Positions 44,860-53,486 of a DNA stretch of 64,000 bases are shown here, in pieces. The position numbers were made by a program, and so were the translations under genes. Source of the stretch: Alloyangia mangrovi (GTDB lineage: Bacteria > Pseudomonadota > Alphaproteobacteria > Rhodobacterales > Rhodobacteraceae); contig NZ_NTHN02000012.1 in NCBI RefSeq assembly GCF_002300555.2, positions 43,688 to 107,687 of the forward strand, read 5' to 3'. Each line of letters opens with the position of its first letter. The first letter of the stretch is position 1. The notes under the pieces were generated by a model. The model ran no database searches. It saw only the letters and a program-made list of their open reading frames with translations, and was not told the DNA's origin.

Positions 44860-46263
44860 TTACTGCTTCCCCATCGCCTTCAGGATGCGGTTCAGGTCCG
44901 CGCCCTGGCGCGACTGGACCGGAGCGGACTTGACCAGGTTGTAATACTCGGCCGGGTCGTAACGCGGGACGTTCAGCGCCAGGTCTTCAGCGGTCAGCTG
45001 ACCCATGGTGTAGAGCACCGTGTAGGCCGCGATGGTCTCGTCGACCACGGCGGAGATCTGCGTGTTGCGCGCGTCGAGCAGTTCCTGTTCGGCGTCGAGC
45101 ACGTCGAGCGTGGTGCGGGCGCCGAGCGTCGCTTCCTCGCGGGTGCCGCGGAATGCGACGGTTGCCGCGCGGACCTGCTCGTCCGAGGCAGCGCGGGCCG
45201 CCTGAGCCACGCGCAGGTTGGCGTAGGCGTTGGTCACCGACTGCGGGATCGACTTGGTGAGCTGCAGCAGCGCGGCACGGCGCTGGTCACGGCTGGCATA
45301 GGCTTGGCGTTTGATCGAGCTGAGCTGGCCGCCCTGGTAGATCGGGCCCGAGACGTTCAGACCGACGGTGCCGCCGCGCGAGCCTGCCTCGCTGTCGAAG
45401 CTCTCGTCATAGCCGTAGGTGCCTTGCAGCGATACGGTCGGGCTCATGTTGGACTGCGCGATGGCGACGCCGACTTCGGCTGCGGCCACCTGGTGCTGCA
45501 CCTGGATGATGTCGGGATGATCGCGCAGCGCGATGGCCCGGGCCTGGTCGGCGGTGGCCGGAATGCGCGGCAGGCTGCCCGGCGAGACGAGGTTGCCCGG
45601 CAGGTGACCCACCGACGCGCGGTATTCCTCGCGGGCCTGGGCCAGCGCGCCTTCGGCCGCGGCAAGCAGCGACCGGGCCGCGGCGAGCCGTGCCTCGGCG
45701 GAGGCGACGTCGGTACGAGTGACTTCGCCGACCTCGAAGCGGTCGTCCGCGGCGCGGAGTTCCTCGCCGATCACGCGCACGTTGTTCTGGCGCAGAGTCA
45801 GCGTTTCGATGGCACGGCGGACTTCCATGAAGGCGTTGACGCCGCGCAGCAGCACGTCTTGCTCGACCGAGACGAGGCCGGAGCGCGTTGCCAGAACGGC
45901 TTCCTTGGCCGCATCCACCGAGAGCCGGTTGCTGCCGCCATCGTAGAGCACCAGCGAGGCGATGAGCCCGATCGACGTGGTGTCGGTGGCCGCGCCGGTG
46001 TAGTTGCCGGTCACCGCGCTGCGGGTCTCGCCGTAGTTGCGGGTCACGTCACCCGTCCAGGAGACCACGGGCCGAAGCGCGCCGACCGCCTGGGCCACGT
46101 CTTCGTCTGCGGCACGCAGCACCGCGCGGTTCTGCTCGAGCAGCCCGCTGGTGTTGTAGGCCCCGGCCAAAGCATCCGCCAGCGTCTCTGCCGCGGCGGG
46201 CATCGCGAGCCCGGCCGCAAGGCACACACCCGTCATCCATCTAGTCAGCGATTTACGCGCCAT
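44860..46263 (-). CDS. tolC: TolC-family outer membrane efflux protein
   Basis: 467 residues with a signal peptide ending PAAAET. The chain shows two homologous OEP halves with long helices (LRAADDRFEVGEVTRTDVASAEARLAAARSLL in the first, VRAATVAFRGTREEATLGARTTLDVLDAEQELLDAR in the second, cited by position). VSGPIYQGGQLSSIKRQA is the repeated beta-barrel hairpin. It forms the trimeric exit duct for tripartite pumps and type I secretion. The gene follows pcm on the same strand with a 47-base gap, a layout common in alphaproteobacteria. Confidence 0.93.
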   Translation of the reverse strand: MARKSLTRWMTGVCLAAGLAMPAAAETLADALAGAYNTSGLLEQNRAVLRAADEDVAQAVGALRPVVSWTGDVTRNYGETRSAVTGNYTGAATDTTSIGLIASLVLYDGGSNRLSVDAAKEAVLATRSGLVSVEQDVLLRGVNAFMEVRRAIETLTLRQNNVRVIGEELRAADDRFEVGEVTRTDVASAEARLAAARSLLAAAEGALAQAREEYRASVGHLPGNLVSPGSLPRIPATADQARAIALRDHPDIIQVQHQVAAAEVGVAIAQSNMSPTVSLQGTYGYDESFDSEAGSRGGTVGLNVSGPIYQGGQLSSIKRQAYASRDQRRAALLQLTKSIPQSVTNAYANLRVAQAARAASDEQVRAATVAFRGTREEATLGARTTLDVLDAEQELLDARNTQISAVVDETIAAYTVLYTMGQLTAEDLALNVPRYDPAEYYNLVKSAPVQSRQGADLNRILKAMGKQ

Positions 46264-46310
46264 CTTCCTGCCCTCTCGATCCCGTTATCTATCCGCCTGC
46301 CCGTTTCGGG

Positions 46311-46961
46311 TCAGAGCGCAAAGGCCACCTCTTTGCTGAACCCGGCAAGCACGGGCGCTGTGGCGTTGAAAGAAAATCGCCAGGTGATGGTGCCGTCGAT
46401 CTTCCAGCCGACCTTCACCGTTCCCAGCGCCCCGTCCATGAAAATGCAGGCGATCCGCCCGCCGTCCTTGAGCTGCCCGGCAATGGTTTCGGGAAGCTGT
46501 TCAATTCCGCCCTCGATCACGATGGCGTCGTAAGGCCCGTGTTGCGGCGCGCCCTCGGCGAGCGGGCCGACATGCTGGATCACGTTGTCCGCATGGTCCA
46601 TCAGCAGTGGCTGCGCCTCGTCGGCACGCTCCGCATCGTCCTCGACCGCGACCACGGCCTCGGCGATGCGGGCGATGACCGCGGCGCTGTAGCCGAGCCC
46701 CGAGCCGATATCGAGCACGAGGTCGTCGCCGTCCACGTTCAGCGCGTCGAGCATCTTGGCAAAGGTCCGCGGGTCCAGCACAACGCGCCCGTCACCGAGC
46801 TCGATGTTGCGCCCGGCATAGGCCGCGTCGACGGCCTCGTCGGGCACGAAAGCTTCGCGCGGGACACGGAGCATGGCGTCGATGATAGGGAACTTGGTGA
46901 CGTCCGAGGGACGAACCTGTGTATCAACCATCATACGGCGGAGGGTGACGAAATCGGTCAT
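46311..46961 (-). CDS. Protein-L-isoaspartate O-methyltransferase family protein
   Basis: 216 residues. SAM motif I is LVLDIGSGLGYSAAVIA (about residues 82-98), with later motif YDAIVIEGGIEQLPE. The N-terminal MMVDTQVRPSDVTKFPIIDAM marks the alphaproteobacterial branch that travels with tolC. Active PIMT proteins repair isoaspartate; this branch is somewhat divergent, so the true substrate is uncertain. Upstream of tolC, same strand. Confidence 0.85.
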   Translation of the reverse strand: MTDFVTLRRMMVDTQVRPSDVTKFPIIDAMLRVPREAFVPDEAVDAAYAGRNIELGDGRVVLDPRTFAKMLDALNVDGDDLVLDIGSGLGYSAAVIARIAEAVVAVEDDAERADEAQPLLMDHADNVIQHVGPLAEGAPQHGPYDAIVIEGGIEQLPETIAGQLKDGGRIACIFMDGALGTVKVGWKIDGTITWRFSFNATAPVLAGFSKEVAFAL

Positions 46962-47111
46962 CCGCTAAACTCTTCCGTTCAGATATCCTTACAAAAACTT
47001 CTGCCACACTTGCCATCCCGGGGCAATGTCCGGCCGCCTACAAAAGAACAATCGCGCACCAGACTGTGGCGCGCGCGCTTCGAAATCAATAAATTTTTGA
47101 CACATTCGGTG

Positions 47112-47163
47112 AAAAAAATAGGCGGCAGCAAGGAGATCCGCGCTGCGGCGGATCAGTCCTTGC
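47112..47163 (-). terminator. Terminator overlapping the 3' end of the holin-like gene
   Basis: GCAAGGA/TCCTTGC and GATCCGC/GCGGATC form a nearly continuous 14-base stem (47128-47163) with a run of seven T following on the minus strand. The stem begins 9 bases inside the coding sequence and includes the stop codon. Confidence 0.88.
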
Positions 47164-47470
47164 GCATCGCCTGCCCTGCCGCGCGGCCCGCAAGGAACGC
47201 TTCGACCAGCGAGGTCACCGGCGCGGCGGTGGTGGCCGCGGTGACGCGCACCCGCGGGCGGACCGGAAGGAAGAAGAGCAGCATCGCCAGTACGAGGTAG
47301 ACGCTGCCAACCACCAGCGCGGCAACCAGTTCGCCCTGCGCTTCGGCCAGCGCGATCCAACCGGCGATGGTAAAGAAAATCGCCGCGACGGCCATGCAGA
47401 CCGCCCCGGCGATGGTGCGGCCGACCCTCGTCAGGCCGGCTCTCAGTCTTGCCTCAAACAGGGCGAACAA
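47153..47470 (-). CDS. Small membrane protein, holin superfamily III-like (phage_holin_3_6 type)
   Basis: 105 residues with a TTG start set by GGAGGT 7 bases upstream. Two membrane helices (about 20-45 and 50-70; VCMAVAAIFFTIAGWIAL, ALVVGSVYLVLAMLLFFL). The tail (LVEAFLAGRAAGQAMRKD) is amphipathic. Proteins of this kind usually sit with DUF883 genes, as here, in envelope-stress loci and are not phage genes. Six bases separate it from the DUF883 stop. Confidence 0.72.
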   Translation of the reverse strand: MFALFEARLRAGLTRVGRTIAGAVCMAVAAIFFTIAGWIALAEAQGELVAALVVGSVYLVLAMLLFFLPVRPRVRVTAATTAAPVTSLVEAFLAGRAAGQAMRKD

Positions 47471-47476
47471 ACGATC

Positions 47477-47827
47477 TTACCTCCGGCTGCCGACATAACC
47501 GATCAGGAAGCCGACCGCCGCTGCGAGGCCGATGGCCTGGAACGGGTTGGCCTGGATCTGGCCGCGCGCATTGTTTTCCAGCTCGGCGACGCGCTTGCCT
47601 GCGTCGCGCAGAGCTTCCTCGCCGCGGTCGCGCACTTCCTGCGCCTTGGCTTCGCCGGCAGCCTTGTATTCCGCGCCGCGGCGCTTGCCGATGTCCCCGA
47701 CCAACTCGGCCAGCGAGGCTACGTCGGCACGCAGGGTCTTGATCTGATCGCTCAGCGCTTGCCCGTCGCCGGGCAGCGGCTCGGCGACCTTGGGGGTATC
47801 GTTCGATTTGGTTGCAGTCTGGGCCAT
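47477..47827 (-). CDS. DUF883 family membrane protein (ElaB/YqjD-like)
   Basis: 116 residues. A long charged helix (about 30-90; LAELVGDIGKRRGAEYKAAG, ALRDAGKRVAELENNARG) leads to one C-terminal membrane helix (AIGLAAAVGFLIGYVGSRR). This is the DUF883/ElaB arrangement; the E. coli members are tail-anchored, bind ribosomes and rise in stationary phase. I chose the ATG at 47827 because the conserved part follows it. Coupled to the holin-like gene downstream. Confidence 0.85.
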   Translation of the reverse strand: MAQTATKSNDTPKVAEPLPGDGQALSDQIKTLRADVASLAELVGDIGKRRGAEYKAAGEAKAQEVRDRGEEALRDAGKRVAELENNARGQIQANPFQAIGLAAAVGFLIGYVGSRR

Positions 47828-47959
47828 GATGACGTCCTCCGTCTGCGTGTCCTTTGCCGAACAACCCGGCAAGTGTGCGCGAAGTTCCCAGGGTCACGCA
47901 AGTTTCATTACCATAAGGCACGCCGCGCTTTCTTGCGCGGGATCAAGCTCGCCGCGGCG

Positions 47960-49756
47960 CTACTCGCCAAGAGCGATCCCCTCGCGACGCGGGTCGGCAC
48001 CGCCGGTGAGGGCCTCACCCACCGCGATTGCGTGCAGCCCCGAGTTCAACTCGCGGACGCTGGTCTCGAAGCCCATTTCGCCGAGCGGGCCGGCCAGCGC
48101 CTCGGCGCCGGTGCCCTCCTCGATGTCCATGGTGCCGAAGCGGTTGAGGACATGCGGCGCCGAAACGGCCTGCTGCGCGTCCATGCCCCAGTCGAGATGG
48201 GCGATCACCGCCTGCGCCACGTAGCCGATGATCCGGCTGCCCCCCGGCGAGCCGACGACCATGACCGGCGCGCCGTCCTTCATCACGATGGTTGGCGCCA
48301 TCGAGGACCGTGGCCGCTTTCCCGGCTCGAGCCGGTTGGCGATGGGCAGCCCGTTCTCATGGGTCTCGAAGCTGAAGTCGGTGAGCTCGTTGTTGAGCAG
48401 GAAGCCCCGCACGAAAAGCCGGGAGCCAAAACCGTTCTCGATGGTGGTGGTCATCGACAGGGCGTTGCCCGCGGCATCCACGATCGAGATATGCGAGGTC
48501 GAGGGGAACTCGATGGAGCGGTCATCGGCCCAGAGCTGCGCGTGGTCCCATTCGGGATCACCCGGCGCAACCTCGGGCAGCGCGGTGGCGCCATCCAGAA
48601 GCTCGGCGCGGCCCTTGAGGTAGGCGGGATCGACCAGCCCCTCGGTCGGCATGGGCACGAAATCGCTGTCGGCCATGTAGCGACCACGGTCGGCAAAGGC
48701 GAGCCGCGAGGCGTCGCCGATCAGCCGCCAGGCCTCGGGGCTGTCCGGGCCGAGTGCGGCAAGGTCGTAGGGCTCGAGCGCGCCGAGGATTTGCCCGACG
48801 GTCAGCGCCCCCGACGAGGGCGGCCCCATGCCGCAGACATCATGGGCGCGGTATTCGACACAGACCGGCGCCCGTTCGATAACGTCATAGAGGGCGAGAT
48901 CGGCGCTGCTCAGCAGGCCCGGATTGCCCTCGGCGCCGCGGACGGTCCGGACGATATCGGCGGCGATCTCGCCGCCATAGAAGGCGGCGCTGCCCTCGGC
49001 GGCGATGGCCCGCAGCGTGTCGGCATAGGGCTGGTTCAGCACCACTTCCCCGGATTGAAGCGCCGTGCCACCCGGGAAGAAATAGGCGTCGGTCTCGGGG
49101 AAGCGGCGCAGGGCATCCCCCTCTTCGGCGACGAGCGCGGCAAGGCGCGGCGAGACGGCAAAGCCCTTTTCGGCAAGGCTGATGGCCTCGTCGAAGAGCC
49201 CCGACCAACTGGACCTGCCCCAGCGCCGGTGCGCCTCTTCCAGCAGGCGCGGCGTGCCGGGCGTGCCGACCGAGAGCCCGCCGACCACTGCGTCGAAGAA
49301 CCCGAGCGGCGCGCCGTCCGCGTCTAGGAAATAGGTGGGTTTCGCTTCGAGCGGCGCGGTCTCGCGCGCGTCGAGCGTGGTCAGGGACTTCGTCCCGGCA
49401 TCATACCAGACAAGGAAGGCGCCACCGCCGAGCCCCGAACTCTGCGGCTCGACCAGCCCGAGCACCGCCTGCACGGCAACCATTGCGTCGGCGGCGCTGC
49501 CGCCCTCGCGCAACACCCGCGCCCCTGCATCAACTGCCAGCGGGTTGGCGGCGGCAATCATCCAGTCCTGCGCCTCGGTCGGCTTTCCCTGCGCCTTGGT
49601 CTCGGTCGCGGCCCGCGCCGCGGCGGAGAGACCGGCGATCTCGGCGGTCGCCGGCCCGGTCGCGGCCTCGGGCGCCACAGCGTCGGCGGCCTGCTGCGCC
49701 GCGAGAGGCGCGGCAAGGGCAAGGGCCAGAAGGTTGCTCAGGATGATGGCGCGCAT
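47960..49756 (-). CDS. ggt: Gamma-glutamyltransferase
   Basis: 598 residues with a signal peptide (MRAIILSNLLALALAAPLAA), so periplasmic. The precursor cuts itself before the catalytic Thr in FPSTSHISIVD (about residue 425), giving large and small chains. QSSGLGGGAFLVWYD and MVVGSPGGSRIIGYV are the substrate-binding and oxyanion stretches. It breaks down glutathione and other gamma-glutamyl compounds. The neighbours do not form an obvious pathway with it. Confidence 0.93.
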   Translation of the reverse strand: MRAIILSNLLALALAAPLAAQQAADAVAPEAATGPATAEIAGLSAAARAATETKAQGKPTEAQDWMIAAANPLAVDAGARVLREGGSAADAMVAVQAVLGLVEPQSSGLGGGAFLVWYDAGTKSLTTLDARETAPLEAKPTYFLDADGAPLGFFDAVVGGLSVGTPGTPRLLEEAHRRWGRSSWSGLFDEAISLAEKGFAVSPRLAALVAEEGDALRRFPETDAYFFPGGTALQSGEVVLNQPYADTLRAIAAEGSAAFYGGEIAADIVRTVRGAEGNPGLLSSADLALYDVIERAPVCVEYRAHDVCGMGPPSSGALTVGQILGALEPYDLAALGPDSPEAWRLIGDASRLAFADRGRYMADSDFVPMPTEGLVDPAYLKGRAELLDGATALPEVAPGDPEWDHAQLWADDRSIEFPSTSHISIVDAAGNALSMTTTIENGFGSRLFVRGFLLNNELTDFSFETHENGLPIANRLEPGKRPRSSMAPTIVMKDGAPVMVVGSPGGSRIIGYVAQAVIAHLDWGMDAQQAVSAPHVLNRFGTMDIEEGTGAEALAGPLGEMGFETSVRELNSGLHAIAVGEALTGGADPRREGIALGE

Positions 49757-49861
49757 GGGGTCCTCCCTGTCTGCGTTCCCCGCGCGGGGGACGCTGGACA
49801 GGAAGGTAACCCGAAGCGCCGGTTTCTCAAATCGCCGAAATGGGTCGGCCGGACCGGCCGC

Positions 49862-52111
49862 TCAGCTCAGCGGGCCGACCTCGACCAGCGTGGTATGGGC
49901 CGAGCACCCCTGCCCCAGCGACGAGGTGCCCTTGTCGCGGGTCAGCACGTTGGGGTTGCCATGCGGGTCGATGTTCTCGGAAGCATCGCCGTACCACGCG
50001 CCGGTCGGCAGGGCGACGACGCCAAGCCGGATATCCTCGGTCACCACGGCCCGTGCCCGGGCCGCGCCGCGGGCGTTGCGCACCAGCACCAGGTCGCCCG
50101 AAGCGATGCCGCGCGGGCGGGCATCCTCGGGGTGGATCAGCAGCCGCTCGGGGCGGGCATCCGGCTGATCAGCCAAGGCGCTCTCGAGCTGGCTGTGCAG
50201 CTTGTCGCCGGGCTGCGGCGAGACAAGGTGCAGCGGGGTCTGCGCCGTGGCCTTACCCAGCCATTCGGTCGCTCGAGCCAGGCCGGATGGCCGGGGCAAT
50301 CGGCATAGCCGAAGCCGTCGACGGTTTCCGAGAAGATCTCGATCCGCCCCGAGGGGGTGTTCAGCGCGTTGCCCTCGGGATCGGCGCGGAAGCGGGCAAG
50401 GAAGGAGGGCAGCGGCGGCTCCTGCACGATGGGCAGCTTGACCCAGTTCTGCGCGCGCAGATCGTCGAACCCCGGCACCTCGACGCCCGCCGCGGCGCCG
50501 CTCTCGCGATAGCCGTCGTAGAGCTGCCGCAGCCAGTCTTCGCTGCTGCGCCCTTCGGTGAAGCGCGCGCCCTCGCCCAGGCGCTCGGCGAGCCCGGAGA
50601 AGATGTCGTAGTCGTCGCGCGCCTCGCCCACTGGCTCGATCAGCGCGGGCATGTTGAAGAGATACTCGTCAAGATCGGTGCGGCCGATGTCCTCGCGCTC
50701 GTAGCTGGTGGTCGCCGGGAAGACGATGTCGGCGCGCTTGGCGGTGGCGGTCCACCACGGCTCGTTGACGATCACCGTCTCGGGGCATTTCCACGCCTCG
50801 GACAGACGGTTGAGATCCTGGTGATGGTGGAACGGGTTGCCCCCCGCCCAGTAGACAAGGCGGATGTCGGGATAGGGCTCGCGCCGGCCATTGAAATCGT
50901 AGGGTACGCCGGGATTGGCCAGCATGTCGGCGATGCGCGCCACGGGAATGAAGGTGCCGACCGGGTTCTGCAGTTGGTCGAGAGTCACGCCGCGGAGCGA
51001 TTTCATCGACTTGCCGATGCCGCCGATGGCACCGTAGCCGTAGCCGACGCCGCCGCCCGGAAGGCCGATCTGCCCCAGCATCGCCGCCAGCACCGCCGAC
51101 ATCCAGTAGGGCTGCTCGCCGTGTTCGGCGCGCTGCAGCGACCAGGCGACGGTGATCAGCGTGCGGGTGCTGGCCATGCGCCGCGCCAGCGCGCGGATGG
51201 TATCGGGATCGGTGCCGCAGATCGGGCTCGCCCATTCCGGCGTCTTGGGCATCCCGTCGCTTGATCCCATGAGGTAGGGGCGGAAGAGCTCGAAACCGAC
51301 GGTGTAGCGGGCGAGGAAGTCATGGTCCGTCAGCCCCTCCTGCTCGAGCACGAAGGCCAGCGCCAGCATCAGCGCGGTGTCAGAGCCGGGGCGGACGGGC
51401 AGCCACTCGCAGCCCTCGGGCGCGTCGCGGCGCTGCGGGCCGATGTTGAGGCAGCGCATGCCCTTGGCGTGGAAGCGGTCGAACCAGCTTGCCGTGTCGT
51501 GGCGGGTGATGCCGCCCATGCTGACCTGCGCGTTCTTCTTGTTGATGCCGCCGAACATCACCAGCGTCTCGGTGTTCTCGGCGATGGTCTGCCAGCTGTC
51601 CTGCTCGTTGTAGAGATAGCGCAGGAAGGACACGCCGAAGACATGCGGCATGATCGCCTGCGCGCAGCCGGTGGAATAGCTGCCGAAGGAGGCGACATAG
51701 CCGCCGATGCTGTTGAGGAAGCGGTGCACCTGGCTCTGCGCATGGTGGAAGCGCCCGGCCGAGGACCAGCCGTAGGAGCCACCGAAGATTGCCTTGTTGC
51801 CATGCTCCTTGCGGATGCGGTCGATCTCGGCGGCGGCGATGTCCAGCGCCTCGTCCCAGGGCAGCTCGACGAACTCGTCGCTGCCGCGGCCGGCGCGGTC
51901 GCGGCGCTCGAGCCAGCCGCGGCGGATGGAAGGTCGGGCGACGCGGCTGCGGTGGTGAACCGCCTGCGGCAGGATATCGGGAATGGCCGAGGGATCGGGA
52001 TCGTCGGCAAAGGGCTCGGTGCCGATGATCCGCCCGCCCTCGGTGGTGACCTTGAAGGCCCCCCCAGTGGCTGGTGGTGACACGGGTCTTGCGGTCGGAC
52101 AGGGGGGACAT
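49862..52111 (-). pseudogene. Molybdopterin S/N-oxide reductase (BisC/TorA family), two frameshifts
   Basis: About 750 residues once two single-base errors are corrected. From the ATG at 52111 the chain reads MSPLSDRKTRVTTSHWG; at 52059-52065 there are seven C where six restore the frame to AFKVTTEGGRIIGTEPF. Near 50269 one base is missing; the following frame gives TEWLGKATAQTPLHLVS and runs to the TGA at 49862. The molybdenum-ligand serine is in FGSYSTGCAQAIMPHV. LVYWAGGNPFHHHQDL, EREDIGRTDL and the final dinucleotide-binding domain (LLIHPEDARPRGIASGD) match the DMSO-reductase family. There is no Tat signal, so a cytoplasmic biotin or methionine sulfoxide reductase (BisC-like) fits best. 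If real, the two lesions make it a pseudogene; C-run errors are a strong alternative for the first. Confidence 0.8.
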
Positions 52112-52216
52112 GGGGCGACTCCGGCAGCTGATCTGGCAGCGTGACTTTGCCGCAGTGTATCACGGCATCGCGGGGGAAATGGCAAGAGAGCGCCCGGCGG
52201 AAACAGGCGGGCGGCC

Positions 52217-53390
52217 TCAGCCATCCTCGTCGAGCGGCGCGGTGGAGAAGTCGAAATCGAAGTCCATGGCCGCGCCCTCCTCCTCGGCAGGCGCGTCTTC
52301 GCCGAAGGCCGAGGCAAAATCGAAATCCCCCCCCGGACGGCTCGGGCAGATCGGGCAAGTCGGGCAGGCCCGATGCCATCTCGTCGAGGCCGAACTCCTC
52401 GGTCGCGGCGGCGGGCGTGGGCGGCGCCATCTCGGGCAGCCCCGCCATGGCGGGCGTGTCCGACGCTTCCGCCTGCGGCGCGACGCGCGGCCAGGAGAGG
52501 CGCACCGCACGCATGCCGTTGATTTGCCCGAGCCGGCCGCCCGCCACCGGCGCGCCGGGGCCCGCGTGCAGGGTCACCGCGTCGAGCATCTCGGGGCTGA
52601 GCGGCAGCAGATCCCCCGGCCGCAGCGCCTGCGCCTTGTTCAGCGGCAGGCGCAATGCGCCCAGCACCGCCCGCATCTGCGCCGGCAGGAGCGCCATCTT
52701 CTGCTCATGCGTGCCAGGCTGGCCTGGCGGTACCGCCCGCCGCGCGCCGGGGCGTTCGGGCAGGAACAGCCGCAGCTCGCCCCGCCGCCGCCCCAGCGCG
52801 AGATCGAGCGTGGCGCGGAACACCATGTAGCCCGGCGCGTCGAGCAGCAACCCGGCAGCACGCGCGTCCTCGAGCATGGCGCCGAAACGGAACCCCTCGA
52901 TCTGCGGGCGCAGGGGATGATCCTCGAGAAAGCGGGCGAAGCGCTCGAGTGTGCCGTCGAGAAGCGGCGCGGTCATCGCCGCGTCGGTGGCGGTGAACGG
53001 GCGCGGCTCGGCGGGCATCTGTGTGACCTGCAGCATGGTCTGCACCTCGGTCAGTCCAGTGACGAGGTCACGGTCGACCGTGACGAACCCCACCACCCCG
53101 TCCGGCCCGTCGAGCAGCACGAGCAGCGCCTCTGGCGGGAGTTGCGCGACGACGCCGTCCTGATCGAGATGTTCCTGATCGACCGCATGGGCAACGAGCG
53201 CCAGATCCCACAGCACGTCGGCACTGCGCGAGAGGGCCCGGCGCAGTGCCTTGGCCGGGGACATGGCGCGCGCCTCGAAGGCGCGGCGCGCAGCCTCTGC
53301 CTTGCGGCTCAGCACGTTCTTGCTGCCGGTGCCGCCACCCCTGCCCTGTGCGGAGTCCTGTCTTGAAGCCTGTCCGGCGGCGTCTGGCAT
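52217..53390 (-). pseudogene. Orphan FliM/FliN (SpoA)-like protein, frameshifted near its 3' end
   Basis: About 390 residues after correction. The N-terminal half (LSRKAEAARRAFEARAMSPA, then LPPEALLVLLDGPDGVVGFV and FTATDAAMTAPLLDG) resembles the FliM middle domain. The C-terminal SpoA-like part is ALRPGDLLPLSPEMLDAVTL with GRLGQINGMRAVRLSW, as in FliM/FliN switch proteins. At 52327-52334 eight C interrupt the frame; seven would restore the acidic tail DFDFASAFGEDAPAEEEG, which ends at the TGA at 52217. No flagellar gene is nearby. It is upstream of the molybdopterin reductase gene on the same strand. Confidence 0.65.
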
Positions 53391-53486
53391 CGTCCCTGTC
53401 GGCCCAATCTGTCGAGATACCCCGGCCCCGATCTATGACGGGATTTGGTTACCATCGGCTTTATCCCGCGGCGGGAAAGGCCCCGG

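Noticed and set aside
47153..47470. Holin-like protein as a sign of a prophage
   Set aside because: No phage structural, integrase or lysis gene is near, and pairing with DUF883 is common in ordinary chromosomal stress loci.
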